Positions 1 through 10,930 of a DNA stretch of 64,000 nucleotides are shown here, in pieces; the first letter of the stretch is position 1, and every line of letters starts with the position of its first letter. Made by a program: the position numbers and the translations under genes. The notes under the pieces were generated by a model. That model searched no databases and was not told the origin of the DNA. It was given only the letters and a program-made list of their open reading frames with translations. Location: the NCBI GenBank assembly GCA_016721945.1, contig JADKHC010000042.1:1-64000 (forward strand), read 5' to 3'. The DNA comes from Verrucomicrobiota bacterium. Its GTDB lineage: Bacteria > Verrucomicrobiota > Verrucomicrobiia > Opitutales > Opitutaceae.

Positions 1-3000
1 TTATCAGTCGATGCCGTCCACGTGAGCTGAATCCCCGTGGGCGGCGGGCTGCGCTGCCATTCAAGCTCGATATGTTTTACGAGCTGCCGTTGAATCGGCC
101 AAGTTAATCGTGAACGTGGCGGTGCTAACCGTGCTGTCGGTCGCAGGCGACGCACCTGGGCGATCATCTTAGCGTCGTCGTACTGCCGACAGAAACCGGC
201 CCGGCGTGGGCTGCCGCTGCTGCCCGGGGTGGGCGCTACTCCGAACATTGGTAACAACGAATACTCGCGCCTGAGGTGGCTGAACTGATGTGACCGACTG
301 CGCAGCGTAGGCACCCGCTGCTGGACTGAAAGTCGGTGCGACCTGTGCAGCAGGCCCGAACCAACCCGTAAGCGTCGCAGCCCGTACTCGTGGCATCTGG
401 ACTCGTGGCATTTGAGACCACACGAAGCTGATCCCCGTTTTCAGAAATGCTGGCCGTGGTAAGAAGTTGCCAGCGTGACGGGCTCTGATCCTACCATAAT
501 GCTGTCTTGTAGATCAAGCCATGAGCCGACTCCACTCTTTCTCTGCCAGCGGAAAGCAAAGGCTGCCGGTACACAAGTGGCTGAGGCAGAAAACGTGGCA
601 GTTTGACCAGTTGGACGGTTTGGTTTGCCGGGATTTAAGGTGATCTGCGGTCAGCGCCTACGCGAGTGTTTTTGCATGTGGGCGGTTGAAATGCGTTGTC
701 GCTGGCGGGTGGCGACGCACACCGATACTGCGCACCGTTCGAGGGCGCGCCGACAGGTGACGGTTAGGGGTTTTTGCTGTGCTGCCAGAATAACCGTTGC
801 CATCAGTCAGGTTTGTCCAAAGCGCTGCCTGGCATCTTAACCTGCCATAGCTGCGTTGCCAGGATCGCCTCGAAATTGGCGCTAAACGTCACGCTCTCGC
901 CCACCAACGGCATAGCGAAAAGTGGCTTGCGCACTACGCCATCGCCTGAATCCGCGATAAAGAGATCTCCGTTCGCATTAGCGACCAACCCGCAAGGTCC
1001 AATAAGCGCGCGGCCTTACCCACACCGTGGTTCGCTCCCATCCTCGATCTGTAGAAGTGGGCATGATCCCGGCGATCGTTAGCACAACTCCGTCCGGAGG
1101 ATCTGCCGAATCGCGTGATTCCATGTATCGGCCACGAATATGATTCACGTCGATCCACGGCGAGCGAGGTCGGCGCATTGAAACGTGCTGCAGTACCCAA
1201 TCCATCTGACGTACCTACAACACCTGCCGATCCCGCCAGCGTGGTGACGGTACCGTCTGGAAAGATTTTCCGAATAGTCGAAGCGGCGGTATCTGCCACA
1301 TAGATATTGCCCAGAGCATCAACGCACAACCCCGCTGGCCCTAGGAATAACGCACTTGCGCCAGCGCCATCCGCGGTGCCGGAGACGCCGCTTTGACCGT
1401 GACCACCGTGACCACACTCTGACGGGCTGACTTTATTTACCGTGAAGTTGGCACTGTCTGAAACGTACAGATTGCCGACCGGGTCAAAGGCCAGTCCACG
1501 GCGCGCTGCGGTTCCCAAACCATCGACATTGCCCCAATTTCCGCCAGCGGAAGAGGAAAGGCCGGCGAAGGTGGTGACGCTGCCATCGGTCGCAACTTTT
1601 CGAATCGTACCGCCTACCGTATCGGCCACGAATAATACGCCTGACAAATCCATCGCGATGGCGCTGGGTCCATGAAAGCTTGCCGTAGTCGCACTACCAT
1701 CTGTGTCGCCCCATGATGCTCCCCACGCCAAAGGCATATACCCGCCTGGTGAAGGCTGTCCTGAAAACGTGGATACCGTATATCGATATGCATAATCAAT
1801 CGGATCACTCCAGACCACGACAGGCGAAAAACGCCGGAGCGACGTAGAACTGGACACTGTTGGAAACAACCGTGGCAACGAAGCCACTGTCTGCAATGCG
1901 GCGGTACATTTCCGGAGTTATTGGCCTCGGTGTAGTCAACCACTTTCAACGTCGCTGCGTGCGAGCCCTGATACATCGCGTTGTCTGTAATATCGGTCCA
2001 CCTCGCCCTAGTGCGGCTGCACCTGCCAGCGGTAATTCACCGCTCCGGATACAGACGTTGCGGTGATGGAGAAAGTCGCAGCGGCTCCACCTACATACAC
2101 AAAAGTGCCCCCCGGCTGCGCTGTGATGACGGGAAGTTGTCCAGTCGAAAGCGTGGCCTTTCGGATTACGTCGTTGCCGGTGTCTGCGATGTAGACCGTG
2201 CCATCAGTACCGACAGCTAGACCGGTCGGTGAAGAAAGCCTCGCGTTGTAGGAAGCGCCCTCAGTATTTGCCGATTGCCTCGGTCAAACCGACCAACGTA
2301 GACAGAACCATCTGGTTCCCACCAACCGAATCAGTTCCCCATCCGTATCCGCTACGTAGAGACGTCCGCTGTCGAGTCAGGCCAAACCCGTGGCCGATCA
2401 AAAGCTGCGCGGTCCCCACGCCATCGCTGACGCGCGACTGGCCTTGAGAGCCGTAGGCGGTGGTAACCACGCCGGACGGAGTGATTTTTCGGATCACAAA
2501 ATTCCCGTGTCCGAGACTGAAGAGATTTCTGCGGCATCGACCGCCACCGCCATGGGATGTTCCAAAATGGGCAGCCGATCCAGTACCGTCGGCATAACCC
2601 ACGCCCTGCGCGCTAATGGATCACCAAAGCGACGTGGTGACGACTCCAGCAGGCGTGACTTTCCGAATCGTATTGTTGTAGGTATCGGCCACGTACCAGT
2701 TTTGCCGCTGCCATCGATGCCGAGACCTTTGTGGATGAGAGAACAACGCAGCCGCGCTGTCGCCATCCGTGCTTTGCCGCAACTCCCGCCGTTCCGGCCA
2801 AGTCGTGACCGCTCCAGCAGATGATCTTTCCGGATCGTGTTATTCCCAGTGTCAGGACGAAGACGTTCCACTGCTATCCACGACAATGCTTTCCGGGGAA
2901 ATTAAAACTCGCAGCACTACCCTGCCCGTTTGTCGGCGCCAACCACCCAGCCGAACCGCCAAAACACTCACGGTTCCCGTGCTGGTGATTTTCGGATGAC

Positions 3001-3966
3001 CGAGTTTTTCGTGTCAGCAACATAAACGGTTAGTTGGAGTCCCAGTTACCGCTGAAGGTCCACGAACGCGCGCTGGCGGCTCCCCCGTTGACAGAACCGG
3101 GGCGTTGCCTGCGTGAACGGTCGTATTGCCACCGGTCGTGATCTTCCGAATACAGTTATTGTTGCTGTCGGTCACATAGACCATTGCCATCGGTATCGAC
3201 AGCGGTCGCCGCTGGAAAATCGAAAGCCGCGGCGCTCGTGCCGTCACTCGTTCCAGTTTGACCGGCCAGACCTGCCAGCGTGGACACTGTCCCACTTGTA
3301 TCCACTTTTCGGATCGTATGATTGCCCGTATCGACCACGTAGAGATTTCCCGCGACGTTATCGCCCGCGACGATCGTCACAGCGCCGTCCGCCGTGCGTT
3401 GCCTGACGAGATTATTTCCACGATCAGTAAAATAGACAATGGAGCCATCGGAGTTCACCGCCACGCCTGTCGGATCGCACACAGCAGGAAAAGCCGAATC
3501 CAACGAAAGTGTGCTCACAACTCCAGCCGGTGTGATTTTTCGGATCGTGCGCTGAATGGGATCGGCCACGTAAACATTACCCGACGCATCCACGGCCGTG
3601 CCGAGTATGATGCCGAAGCTTGCTGCCGAACCAGTCCCATCCGCCAAACCCCAGACACCGACCGACCCTGCGAGGGTTGTTACAGTGCCAGCAGAAATCT
3701 TCCGCACGGTGGCATTGCCTGTGTCCGCTACGTAGAGGTTGTGTGACGCATCGATCGCCAAGCCTGCTGGATGGTAAAACCGGGCCGTAGCCGCGCTACC
3801 ATCGTCGCTACCAGGGCTGGAGCTTTCCGGCAAACGTACTCAGCGTAAGCATCGTCTCGGTGGTTTGGCCGCGAGCAAGCCCTGCGGTGACAAGAGCGAT
3901 GATAGCAGCGATAAAGTAAGACCGTGAAGCCAAGGAACGAACGTTGTATCCAAAAATTGTATTCAT
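1..3966 (-). pseudogene. Decayed NHL-repeat/Ig-domain exoprotein, continues past the left edge
   Basis: Several minus-strand frames join into one ancestral protein. It starts at an ATG at 3966 with a clear signal peptide (MNTIFGYNVRSL, then a hydrophobic core ending at A-R-G-Q). The frame breaks at ~3808 and continues as NHL repeats with recurring 'VADTGNxTVRKI' and 'G-TVTTLAGS' motifs (3833-3156, then 3295-3014, 2886-2494, 2602-2261). A possible Ig-like segment lies at ~2140-1880, and a second NHL propeller at ~1800-850. Another Ig-like piece follows at ~900-420. A chitobiase-type domain remnant (TFSPAAGAY, ISSATSGASIR) is at ~420-230. At least eight frameshifts separate these parts and no single frame covers more than ~320 residues. 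The 3' end lies outside the window, so a poly-Ser tail cannot be checked. The family would be a secreted multidomain beta-propeller protein. I am sure it is broken, less sure of the exact domain order. Confidence 0.8.
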
Positions 3967-3989
3967 TTTGTATCCTCGGCTTAGTGGTT

Positions 3990-5640
3990 TGCTACCGCTG
4001 CGGCAGGGAGCGTTAAGAGCCGTGTATCCGCTCGTAAATACCGAGCGGGGAATGCCAGACGCCGCCCGTGACCCTTTGAGCGTCGCAACGGTATTCTTAG
4101 CCACCTCGTCGTGGAGCGCGTAAGTGCCGTCGACTAAACTGGAAAGCGTAACAACGACGTTGTTTTCGGTTGGCGCCAGATTAGCAATCAACAGAACCAG
4201 CGTGCCGGTTTGGTCGATAAACCCTGACCGGATGCGCGTTCGCTGCTGGTTGCACCGGCGATACCGCCGCCGCTTCCGCCCGGCGAACACACGGGAGCGT
4301 TGCCGATAATTTTGTTCCGCTCGACTGCTGGAAGACGCGACGGTGATCACAATCCAACAGGCCGGACGAGGCCAGCGGGGCGAGACGATCCAAAGGAGAC
4401 CTCTGTGACAAAATAGCCCGCAGCCAACGGTGGCCAATGCACCCTCCGCGTCGCCCGTCACCTGCCAGTCTTTCCCTTCCCTTTCGAAAGAACGCATCAT
4501 CACTCCGAAAAATAGTACGCTGGTCCAAAGGGTACCGCGGAGAGATGCGCGTTCATTAGCGCCGGAATCGCAGGATCGATATCACCGGTTTAGGTTGAAC
4601 CATAGCCATATTCCAACCCCGCAATGCCTCATCGCAACCACACCGTCACGACCGGCGGTATGAGAAAACACGATCTGAAACAAAATGCGAACGGAGGATC
4701 GCATCGCCAAAACATCCGGCTCGTGACCCAACACCAAGCTCCAGTAAACCGAACTATCCTTCGTTCATCCCGGGGCAAAGTAGGATATCGGCTCCCAGGC
4801 ACAAGCCGTTTCCGTTCTGGCCGCTGTGCCGTTTGGCGGCGGCATCAGAACATAGGGTCGCCCTCCATCACTTCAAAATACCAATTGATTGGTTCCTGTA
4901 GCACGACGAAAACGCCGCATGGCCAGACCAAGCCAACGGTTCAGCGACGGATCAGCATATGTTTGTCCACCAACAGAGGTTCCTTGCCGGTGTACTGCCG
5001 GATCTTTCGGCCGACCGCGAGTATAAAGCCATCGTAACCGTCACACAATAGTCAGCCACTCGCTCATCACGTGGGCCAGAATGAAGCGCGATTTTCAGAA
5101 CCAGTCTCGCCCTGGAATGACGAAGCCCAACTTACGTTCAAAGGCTTCGATTTCGCGTGGATGAAAATCCACCCCATTCGCAAAAGCGTTCAACAATGCC
5201 AACGGGATGAGATCGGCCGCCATGAGACCGCGAGTATGCGCCACTGCGCTCAGCCGCCCCAACAACTCCACCTCCCAATCCGCATGGACACATAGCAGCG
5301 TCGCCCGGCCGAGTCCTACCGCATCGAGAGGCATCATCGGCACCCACCCACAGCGAATTAGAACCAATAGTTACCGCGCGGACCGGTCAAGTCAGATAAT
5401 CTCGTGGTTTGTGCCGTTGCGAATACGCAACCAAGGCGGGATTGTTCAGCGCCAACCCGCCGGGCAAACCCTCGGAAAATTGTCCATCCACGCCAATCCT
5501 TCCAGTACAGGAATATATCGTCCGCGTCCGCGGTCCGCTATCTGCCGCGATTCATGTAGCATGGTACGAAAGAGTATAATTCCGACAATTCGAAGAGCTT
5601 GTCCAAAAGCCACCATCCTCGTGAAAACCCACAAGGCAGA
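3990..5640 (-). pseudogene. Decayed large exoprotein, possibly glycosidase-like
   Basis: No frame is open for long, but minus-strand translations give coherent protein pieces. At ~5367-5095 there is 'HADWEVELLGRLSAVAHTRG' followed by 'LLNAFANGVDFHPREIEAF'. At ~4800-4620 there is 'AWEPISYFAPG', an in-frame TGA, then 'KDSSVYWSLVLGHEPDVLAM'. At ~4240-4000 there is 'GFIDQTGTLVLLIANLAP'. The last piece resembles the 'GFVDQNDSVIVLVTN' segment of the intact glycosidase-like exoprotein at 23294-25483, so a distant relationship in the C-terminal domain is possible. Multiple frameshifts and stops make this a pseudogene. It lies directly upstream of the NHL pseudogene on the same strand, so both belong to one eroded exoprotein stretch. 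The functional label is tentative. Confidence 0.6.
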
Positions 5641-5981
5641 TTAATGATATCGGCTCCACCTAGGAGGATGATCAGGACTGGGACTCATTCCTCGTGCACA
5701 AAGGTAGACAGAAGAAGCGAAGACGGAAAAATACAAACGAGGTAATCCGAGTGATCACTTAGCAAGGACGGCGTTAAGTCCGGACGGCTGGAAACCGTGA
5801 GCGGGCGCTCAAACAGTAAATTACGCTGTAGACAATATAAAACTTATAAACGCAGAAACACCGAAACGGTATTGTGTTTAGTGGTTTATCAGATCAGGTC
5901 ATGCATGCACTCGACAAATTCCAATCACTGCCTATCTGTATTTAATGAATACGTTGCAGAACCAGGAAAACGCGGATCAGA
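5641..5981. other. Intergenic stretch without recognised features
   Basis: About 340 bases between the glycosidase-like pseudogene and a palindromic repeat. It is more AT-rich than its surroundings. I see no credible open reading frame, RNA gene or repeat in it. It may contain the eroded start of the pseudogene to its left. Confidence 0.4.
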
Positions 5982-6140
5982 CTAATCGTTCCAACATAAT
6001 TTCCAGCGAGGACGTGTGCAGAGGTGGAGCCCGATGACCCCATGCGCTGGTTGGGAAGCGACGTTGCCAAGCCGATCACGCACTCCACCTCAATCTCGCT
6101 CTTACAGGATTCCTCCACCAGCTGCATCGTTACGGCTTAG
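5982..6140. repeat. MITE-like palindromic element, copy A
   Basis: An imperfect palindrome with ends CTAATCGTTCCAACATAAT (left) and GCTGCATCGTTACGGCTTAG (right). Related elements lie at 12342-12491, 31516-31671 and 55956-56109. They share terminal CTTAGCCGTAACGATGCAG-type inverted repeats and a GGTGGAGCCC core motif next to a CGCTGGTTTGGGAGCGACG-like centre. The right end overlaps the 3' end of the esterase pseudogene frame. No coding capacity is seen. Confidence 0.65.
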
Positions 6141-8391
6141 ACCGGTATAAAAGGCGCCTCGATCTGTGCCGCTAGTCCAACCAATCACGCCACCAGAATA
6201 ATCTATCGTTGGACCCTTGCGGGCAAACTTGCCTAAAAACGACCACTCCCAAAACAGCACCAAGATAATAGAGACCAAGACCCCACCACCGCTCAGGCCA
6301 CCAGTGGATGGGGCTGCGGGCGTGATTCCGGAGGAGGATGAACTGGACGACGAAGACGAAGAAGAGGAACTGCTGCTCGACGATGACGAACTGGAAGACG
6401 AAGCAGTGCTGCTGCTGGAAAGGCTACTCGACGAACTAGAACTACTAGACAGCTGGACGACTGCATTCACTGCTCGTGACGGTACCGGCAGTATTGGAAC
6501 AACGACAGAATAGGTGCCAGCGCTCGATGCACTCAGACTAAGCTGATGACATAGAGGTTGAGCTGGTCGCGCCGGTGATGTTCACCATTAAACTCCACTG
6601 ATATTGGAGGTTTGTACCAGATGCGGCAACAGTGAGTGTGACGCTGGTGCCAGCAGCCTCCGTGATGGTAGCAACAGGGTGTCGTGATCGTCAGGGCGAT
6701 GGCTGCACTGCACTGCGAACTTGATGATGATGAGCTGCTAGAACTGGAGCGAAGGGGAAGATGACGAACTGGAGGAACTGCTGCTACTGGCGGCCAGCGT
6801 AGTGACGCTCAGGTGGAGCTTCTCGCGCTGACGTTATTGGCGGCGTCGTGGGCATTGACCGCGTACGAGTGGTTTGTCGCTGCTGTCAGGTTCGTGTCGG
6901 AATAGGGGCGGTGGCGCTGGTTCCGGCCAGAGTGTTGTTGGTAAATGCCGTAGCCAGTAACGGCGCGTTATCGGTCGCGGCGGTCCAGGTGATCGTGACC
7001 ATGCTGGATGAAGTGGCGCTCGCTTTCAGGTTGGTCGGGGCCGAGGTGCGGTGATATCGCCTCCGGACGAAGTCAGGGTGATCGTAGTGCTGGCGGTGAT
7101 ACCGGCGGAATCGCGCACGGTGAAAGTCAGCACGTTGTTGCCGGAAACGAGATCGATGTTGTCAACGCTCCACGACGTCGTTCCGAGGGCAATACCCTGG
7201 CCGCCGCGATTGTTTGTCCAAGTAATGGCCTTGACGGTTTTTCCGGTGGCCGCGGTCGCCGAACCCGTGAGTGAAACGAGCGCGGTCGAAACATTAGCCG
7301 AACCGTTTGTCGATGGCGTCTTGATCGCTAAAGTTGGCGCAATGAGGTTTGCCCCAAGCGGGACGTTCCAGAAGGAATCGTTGACCGTGGTGACGCCATT
7401 ACCGACGGGATAATCCACCGTCGGGGTCGCCAACGACGGACCTGTTGCGATGACCATGAACTGGGTGGAATCGGCGGCAACTGTTGCTCCCGTCACAGAC
7501 CAAGTTGCAGTTCCCGTGGTTAGCGGATACGTGCTAGTGTCGACGCCAGCCTGGCCGGTGGCTGGAGAAAAAGTCAATTGACCTGGTTAATGCCGCCTGT
7601 GAGCGATGCGGTGCCTGAAACATTCCGGGTTGAGTCGGCCGAGGCAGGCACAAAGCGGTTAGCTGGACTGGTGATCTGAACAAACGGATCAACAGCTGCG
7701 GGCCGGTTTCTGCGTTGCGCCATGAGCCATGGCAGTAGGCGGGGATTCGCGTAGGCTGCGAGCCATATCGCGTGACTGCCGTCGGCGTAGCGGGTGTAGA
7801 TGACGCGTGCACCGGCGAGGCGGGCTCCGCTGACAGCATTATCGCTGCCGCTCACGTCGACTGTTTCGTCTTTGGCGGCATGGAAACACCAGATGGGAAT
7901 ATGGGTAATTCGTTGGTAGTTAGACAGGCCTCCTCCCGACATGGGCACTGCCGCTGCGAAAAAGAATGGATAGCGGTTGATGATGCCCCAGGAACCGTAG
8001 CCGCCCATCGAGATGCCGGTGACGTAGATGCGGTCAGGATCTATGGAGTAGGTTTTGGAGAGCGTTTGAACCATCCGGACGATCTGATCCATGGTGGTGC
8101 CGTCCCATCATGGAATAGGCTTGGGGCGCAACCATGAAGCAGGGATAAGTGGAAGACCCGAGAAGCTGGTAGGCACCCCAGCAGCTCCAGTTGAGCTGGA
8201 AACTTATTGTCAGTGCCCGATTCGGCTGATCCGTGGAGGTAAACGATCAACGGGTATTTGCTAGCCGGGTCGTAATTCGCAGGCACGTAGTAGCGATAAG
8301 GGAGGTCGTTGGGTTCCGCTCCGACCTTGGTTAATTTGTCGGCAAGAAAATCGGCATCGCTAACAGCGTATACTGCCGTTCCATGCAACAA
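6102..8391 (-). pseudogene. Decayed esterase exoprotein with poly-Ser tail (paralogue of 19479-22529)
   Basis: Reading frames 8391-8041, 8092-7574, 7577-7026 and 6470-6102 join by frameshifts into a degraded copy of the gene at 19479-22529. The esterase part has 'PLIVYLHGSAESGTDN', the nucleophile box TGISMGGYGSW (GxSxG) and 'HIPIWCFHAAKDETVDVSG'. The following Ig-like part shares 'FSPATGQAGVDTSTY' and 'VTTVNDSFWNVPLGANL' with the intact paralogue. Between ~7026 and 6470 the fibronectin-like and linker region is scrambled. The C-terminus keeps a poly-Ser run, an STGGLSGGG motif, a hydrophobic helix and K/R residues. The frame then runs on into the repeat at 5982-6140, so the original stop has been lost. 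Family role: secreted carboxylesterase of the PHB-depolymerase/feruloyl-esterase type. Here it is certainly non-functional as a full-length product. Confidence 0.85.
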
Positions 8392-8607
8392 TGTAAAGCA
8401 AGGTCGCGATTATACCGATCGAGTGGCGAAACGAAACTACTGGATTGTGCATAGGGACTGGATATGAACGGCCGCAAACCAGGTACACCGGCCACTTTCG
8501 TAGAGGTGAGGCAAATCCGATCCATGATAAACCGCCATTTTCATGGCACTGTTACAATGTGCGGGGACGCCGACGAGACCTATCCACCGAAGTACTCTCC
8601 GACGCTA

Positions 8608-9439
8608 GTACCACGTACCACCAAGTATTTCGTATTTCAAAACCGGAGTGTGCTCCGGCATGACCAATCGATATAAAGTTATCCTGACAAAGACGGAACG
8701 GGAGCAGCTCACCGAACAAACCCGCGGCGGTAAATCTAAAGCGGCAAAGTTCGTTTACGCACGCGCCCTGCTGTTGTGCGACGCAGGCGAGTATGGAGAT
8801 CCGTGGACCGTGGCCGATGCCGCCTTGGCTTTGGGCGTGACCAATCACACGATGGAGCATCTTAATGTCGAAGAGGGATTGGAAGCGGTGCCCGCCCGCA
8901 AGGCGTACCGCAAACCTAGGGGAGCCACCTTCGATGGAGCCTTGACGCCCGCCTGACCGCGCTTGCTTGCTCGAAAGCACTGCCCGGATATCAGCGTTAG
9001 ACCGTCCAACTACTGGCCGACAAACTCGTCGAGCTAAAGATCGTGGATTCCACTTCGACCATGAGCGTGCAACTCTTTCTAAAAAACCAACTGCGTCCTC
9101 ATCTGAGCCGTTACTGGAAAATCTCAACACCCATACCATTGCCTCGCTTTATGAAACCTATCCGCCAGCCGAAGCCCATCGCTTAGCCCAACGATTAGAA
9201 ATCCACTATACGCCAAAACACGGGAGCTGGCTCAATATCGCGGAAATCGAATTTAGCGCACTCAACAGCCAGTGCCTGCGACGGCGCATCCCCTCAATCG
9301 AAGCCATGCGCACTGAAATCGCCGCCTGGCAAAAACACCGAAATAATCGAGGTGCCCCCATCGACTGGCACTTCACTACTCAAGACGCCCGCATAAAACT
9401 CACCCGTCTTTACCCAAAACTTTAGCTGGTACAGGGTAC
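8608..9439 (+). mobile_element. IS630-family element, internally deleted (832 bp)
   Basis: The ends match as inverted repeats: GTACCACGTACCA at 8608-8620 and TGGTACAGGGTAC at 9427-9439. Each is flanked by TA within CTAG (8605-8608 and 9439-9442), the TA target duplication expected of the IS630/Tc1 superfamily. The 832-bp length is clearly below the ~1.1-1.2 kb usual for IS630 relatives, and the transposase inside lacks its middle. The element sits just downstream of the TPR gene that ends at 9455. Confidence 0.8.
8660..9425 (+). pseudogene. IS630-type transposase remnant
   Basis: The N-terminal part begins at ATG 8660 (MTNRYKVILTKTEREQL) and carries the helix-turn-helix region, 'AALALGVTNHTMEHLNVEEG'. 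It runs to a stop at 8954-8956. A frameshifted stretch (VQLLADKLVELKIVDSTS) follows, then the C-terminal part with 'ENLNTHTIASLYETYPPAEA' and 'LEIHYTPKHGSWLNIAEIEF', ending in 'DARIKLTRLYPKL' at 9425. The segment that should carry the first catalytic Asp is missing. The second catalytic region has Glu-Asn-Leu-Asn where D-N-L-N is usual. The final catalytic Glu in 'NIAEIE' is present. The product cannot be an active DDE transposase. Confidence 0.85.
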
Positions 9440-9454
9440 TAGGGCGTGCTGCCT

Positions 9455-10930
9455 CTAGGGCAAAACGGCGACCCTGCGTGACCAGAAAGTCAATACGGCT
9501 TTACTTCCGAACTGCTGATAAAAGGCGGCCTCCAACTCTGTTCGTTCCTTTGACATAATGCGCGGCTGGTCCTTGATCCGTTGCATCCATTTGCGGGCAT
9601 TCACTTCGTCATGTGCGTTAATATAGTAGAATCCCAAGACGGTTAAAACAGGCGGAGAATTGGGTTCAGACAGGTAGCCATTTTTTAATGCGTTTAATGC
9701 GTCGTCCGTCCGATTCAGAGAAAAATAGATTCTCGCTAGTTGGATATGAGGAGAACCGTCATCATTCTTGATTGATGCCGTTTGTTGAAAATCCGAAATG
9801 GCTTCTTCCAGCTTACCAGCCGTCACCAAGTATTCACCTCGCATATAGTGTAAGCTGGGCGAGTTCGGGCAATGAGCCAAACCTGTCAATACCGCCATAT
9901 ACGCCTGCTGATCCTGGCCGACATTCCTATAATAAACCGCAAGTTCGTGCCATGTATCAGCACAATCGGGCGCTTCGACTGTGCCCTTCAACACCGTATG
10001 CAGAGCCTTCGCCGTATTCTTCATCTGCAAATAAAGCAGATGAGCCTGGACGTAATAATTTCCGTTTTTTGGTTCTAGCCTGATCGCCCTCTCAACTAAA
10101 TTGATGGCAAAAGGGACATCGCCCTGTGCCTCGGCCGTCCCGCCCGCCAGGGAAAGCATGTAGCTGTCGTAGCAATCGAAATAGGTTTCCCTCAGCCAGG
10201 GATCGGGGATGTCGATAAACGCACCCGAGGCCTTGTTACGCGCACGCACGGCTTCCGCCCGAGTCTTATCTCCCATGTGTTCAGATGCCGTAACCAACAA
10301 GTCATAGCCAATTCTGTAGTCTGAACTGCTCACCGCCGCCTCCAGCCGTTCACGCGCCACCCCCCAGCGCCCCGCTTCCATGTCGATACGAGCCAGGCCA
10401 AGCAAGGCGTAGGGATTATCCGTCTCACGTTGCAGGACACGATCGTAGACTTTTCTTGCCTCTTCCAGACGGTTAAGTTTCAGTAAAGAATCAGCCAGAT
10501 GAATCTGGGCCGGGGTGTAGTCATTTTTCAACGACAAGGCGCGGCGCCAGAGCAAGACCGCGTCATCGAGCCGACCAAAGCCTGCCAAGATATTGGCCAG
10601 CAAATGCGGCCAGCGCGCATTATGCGAATCGATACGAATCATCCCCTGATAACAACGCGCCGCCTCAGAATACAGTCCGTTGCCATGAAAGAGGCTGGCC
10701 AACTCAGCCAGAGCCGTAGCGACATCCTGCCCAGCACGAATGCGTTGTTCGCACTCCTTGATCCGGTTCACGAGCTCGGGCCCATGTCCTTCCAGGTTGA
10801 GCGTGCGCGGCAAAATGGCCGCCGCGATTTCACGGCTTTGCACGCCAAACCAATAAAAGTAGCCAGCGCCGGCCGAGATCAAAACCAAAGCCACTATGCT
10901 CGATAGCCAGAGTATTTTTCGTTTGCTCAT
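9455..10930 (-). CDS. Membrane-anchored TPR protein
   Basis: 491 residues from the ATG at 10930, which overlaps the stop of the upstream FG-GAP gene as ATGA; a longer frame with an upstream start at 10951 is less likely. An N-terminal membrane segment (residues ~5-27, after MSKRK) is followed by a chain of tetratricopeptide repeats to the C-terminus, for example 'YSEAARCYQGMIRIDSHNAR' and 'LEEARKVYDRVLQRETDNPY'. The repeat domain should face the periplasm and serve as a protein-interaction scaffold. The overlap implies translational coupling with the FG-GAP lipoprotein, a pairing frequent in Verrucomicrobiota and Planctomycetota. No enzymatic domain is seen. The stop lies only 15 bases from an IS630 remnant, so a slightly altered C-terminus is possible. 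Confidence 0.85.
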   Translation of the reverse strand: MSKRKILWLSSIVALVLISAGAGYFYWFGVQSREIAAAILPRTLNLEGHGPELVNRIKECEQRIRAGQDVATALAELASLFHGNGLYSEAARCYQGMIRIDSHNARWPHLLANILAGFGRLDDAVLLWRRALSLKNDYTPAQIHLADSLLKLNRLEEARKVYDRVLQRETDNPYALLGLARIDMEAGRWGVARERLEAAVSSSDYRIGYDLLVTASEHMGDKTRAEAVRARNKASGAFIDIPDPWLRETYFDCYDSYMLSLAGGTAEAQGDVPFAINLVERAIRLEPKNGNYYVQAHLLYLQMKNTAKALHTVLKGTVEAPDCADTWHELAVYYRNVGQDQQAYMAVLTGLAHCPNSPSLHYMRGEYLVTAGKLEEAISDFQQTASIKNDDGSPHIQLARIYFSLNRTDDALNALKNGYLSEPNSPPVLTVLGFYYINAHDEVNARKWMQRIKDQPRIMSKERTELEAAFYQQFGSKAVLTFWSRRVAVLP

